Source: Tectiglobus sp039183375 | Lineage (GTDB): Bacteria; Pseudomonadota; Alphaproteobacteria; Rhizobiales; Hyphomicrobiaceae | Assembly (NCBI GenBank): GCA_039183375.1 | Contig: JBCDBQ010000115.1 | Location: 1 to 14,691, forward strand | Direction of reading: 5' to 3' | Length of the DNA: 14,691 nt | Shown: in pieces, positions 13,572 through 14,691 of the stretch | How the letters are laid out: every line of letters begins with the position of its first letter | How positions within the stretch are numbered: the stretch's first letter is position 1 | The notes under the pieces: generated by a model | Database searches by the model: none | What the model saw: the letters and a program-made list of their open reading frames with translations, nothing else | What the model was told of the DNA's origin: nothing | Program-made: the position numbers and the translations under genes

Positions 13572-14333
13572 CTCTGACGGATCATAACTCAGTCCAGCGG
13601 CACCATATCCACCATCGACATTCAGGATCGCACCGGTCGTCCATCGGCATTCATCAGATGCCAGGAACAGAGCCGCATCGGCGACAGCGACCGCCGTGCC
13701 GTAGTCTCCGATTGGAATGCGATCGAGATAGCCTTGACGCCGGGTCGGTCCGTGGTTGCTCAGACCAGTTTCAATCGGGCCTGGCGCAATCGCATTGACC
13801 ATGACGCCCTTGTCGGAAAGCTCCACCGCCAACACCTTGCAAACATGCATCACGGCAGCTTTTGAAGCGCCATAGGCGATGCCGCCCATGTTTCCGCGTT
13901 GTCCGGAAATCGAGCCGAGCTGCACGATCCGCCCGCCGCCCTCGGCAACCATGTGTTTGGCAGCGGCCTGCGCTGTCAGGAACGATCCGGTTAGATTGAT
14001 CCGCAGCACACGCTCCCAGTCCTCAACATCAGTATCCAGCGCCAGGCGATGCATGGCGACGCCTGCATTGTTGACCAGAATATCAATGCGGCCATAGCGA
14101 CGGACGGTTTCCTCGACGTGCGCCGCGCATTGGTCAGGGTCGGCGACATCGGCTTGGTAGCTGTGTGCCACGCCGCCCTCTGCCGCAATGGCCGCAACGG
14201 TTTTCTCTGCAGCTGTCAGATCGCGATCGCTGCACAGGACCGATGCGCCTTCACCGGCGTAGCGCATGGCAATCGCGGAACCCAGGCCGCCGCCGGCGCC
14301 TGTAACCAACGCGGCTTTGCCCTTCAACCTCAT
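13557..14333 (-). CDS. SDR family (classical) NAD-dependent oxidoreductase
   Basis: A 258-residue short-chain dehydrogenase/reductase, interconverting an alcohol and a ketone. Seen: cofactor motif TGAGGGLGSAIA (11-22); Asp36 at the end of the second strand (CSDRD), favouring NAD(H) over NADP(H); ADVADPDQC (61-69); NNAG (88-91); catalytic Ser141, Tyr154 and Lys158 (LGSISGQRGNMGGIAYGASK); and PGPIETG (184-190). The C-terminus LNVDGGYGAAG is the usual one, followed by a short acidic tail. The frame is open to 14429, but ATG at 14333 is preferred: GGGAG lies 7 nt upstream and the protein then begins with the canonical first strand. It converges on the molybdenum hydroxylase gene (29-nt gap) and diverges from the second SDR. 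Substrate unknown; 3-oxoacyl or cyclic alcohol substrates are typical of such proteins. Confidence 0.94.
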   Translation of the reverse strand: MRLKGKAALVTGAGGGLGSAIAMRYAGEGASVLCSDRDLTAAEKTVAAIAAEGGVAHSYQADVADPDQCAAHVEETVRRYGRIDILVNNAGVAMHRLALDTDVEDWERVLRINLTGSFLTAQAAAKHMVAEGGGRIVQLGSISGQRGNMGGIAYGASKAAVMHVCKVLAVELSDKGVMVNAIAPGPIETGLSNHGPTRRQGYLDRIPIGDYGTAVAVADAALFLASDECRWTTGAILNVDGGYGAAGLSYDPSEVGDG

Positions 14334-14527
14334 TCCGTTCTCCCAGTAACTGATCTGTCTCGATGGCCTATCGGATCCATTGCTTAGAGTGAGAGCATGC
14401 CACTGTCTGCCGATCTCCCACATCACCAATGTGAAATTAGCTGATGCCGCGTTGAACGGACTTCGTGCCTAACGGATGGTTCCAGCAGCGATAGAAACTG
14501 TCAAATCGGCAGAAGAGGGAGCAGACC
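14334..14527. promoter_or_regulatory. Divergent intergenic region between the two SDR genes
   Basis: This 194-nt gap must contain starts for transcription in both directions. A perfect TTGACA lies on the minus strand near 14500-14505, but its best -10 partner at 17 bp (AACCAT) is poor and the spot is about 165 nt from the SDR start. A small inverted repeat, CACAT-CACCA-ATGTG, lies at 14419-14433 and could be an operator. Both ideas are weak. Confidence 0.3.
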
Positions 14528-14691
14528 ATGGATCTCGGCATGAAAGACAAAGTCGCGGTTGTGACCGGCGGCAGCCGAGGCATCGGACTTGCAACCGCCG
14601 AGCTGCTCGTCAAAGAGGGTGCTAAGGTCGTGATTGCAGCGCGCCGGCCCGAGCATTTGAAGACCGCTGCCGCAAGTATTGGCGTTGATCC
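14528..14691 (+). CDS. SDR family oxidoreductase, N-terminal part, truncated by window edge
   Basis: The first 54 codons are present and the frame runs off the right edge. Seen: MKDKVAVVTGGSRGIGLATA (5-24), the first strand and TGxxxGIG cofactor motif of a classical SDR, followed by VVIAARRPEHL (34-44). The basic residues after the second strand (AARRP), in place of an acidic one, favour NADP(H), unlike the neighbouring SDR with Asp36. GGGAG stands about 7 nt before the start at 14528. It is divergent from that SDR and clearly a different paralogue. Catalytic residues lie beyond the window. Confidence 0.93.
   Translation, partial: MDLGMKDKVAVVTGGSRGIGLATAELLVKEGAKVVIAARRPEHLKTAAASIGVD

Noticed and set aside
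14334..14429. N-terminal extension of the minus-strand SDR
   Set aside because: Classical SDRs begin at the strand before TGxxxGxG; ATG at 14333 has GGGAG at proper spacing.
14494..14505. Strong promoter from the perfect TTGACA on the minus strand
   Set aside because: No acceptable -10 hexamer at 16-18 bp and the site is far from the SDR start.

Overview
The window looks like a chromosomal piece of a GC-rich proteobacterium, most likely an alphaproteobacterium. This is inferred from the enzyme mix, the YdcH/DUF465-type small protein and an intergenic palindrome built on GGGGAGAGGG units, a type often met in alphaproteobacterial genomes. I see no rRNA, tRNA, CRISPR array, phage gene, transposase or insertion-sequence end. 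No transcriptional regulator is present either. Almost every gene is a metabolic enzyme.

Layout. (1) Positions 1-3784, minus strand, one tight operon read from 3784 downward: a D-2-hydroxyacid dehydrogenase, an LLM-class flavin oxidoreductase, the beta (carboxyltransferase) subunit of an acyl-CoA carboxylase, and the start of its biotin-carboxylase/BCCP subunit, cut by the window edge. Gaps are 12 nt, an 11-nt overlap and 10 nt. (2) Positions 4064-5147, plus strand: a GFA/Mss4-like zinc protein and a RimJ/RimL-type GNAT acetyltransferase. (3) Positions 5136-5699, minus strand: an unrecognised 108-residue protein downstream of a YdcH/DUF465 protein. (4) Positions 5812-11006, minus strand, read from 11006 downward: an arylformamidase-like alpha/beta hydrolase, a DehI-like helical protein, a YfcG/YghU-type glutathione transferase, a signal-less THI5/NMT1-like binding protein, a palindromic repeat block, an AHL-lactonase-like metallo-beta-lactamase-fold hydrolase, and a double-hotdog protein. 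(5) Position 11260 onward: a plus-strand xanthine-dehydrogenase-family molybdenum subunit, a convergent SDR, and a divergent second SDR cut by the right edge.

Working together. The gene content reads as accessory catabolism: oxidative (molybdenum hydroxylase, LLM, SDRs, hydroxyacid dehydrogenase), hydrolytic (alpha/beta hydrolase, MBL lactonase-like, possibly DehI-like), glutathione-dependent (GST, GFA) and CoA-dependent (carboxylase, hotdog) functions side by side. A coherent inference is breakdown of a cyclic, possibly heterocyclic or xenobiotic, compound through ring hydroxylation, amide or lactone opening and CoA-dependent steps. No substrate can be read from the sequence, and the separate transcription units may not form one pathway. 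The most unusual items are the run at 5812-11006, the orphan molybdenum subunit, the cytoplasmic NMT1-like protein, the hotdog protein with an altered active-site motif, and the palindromic block at 7486-7600.
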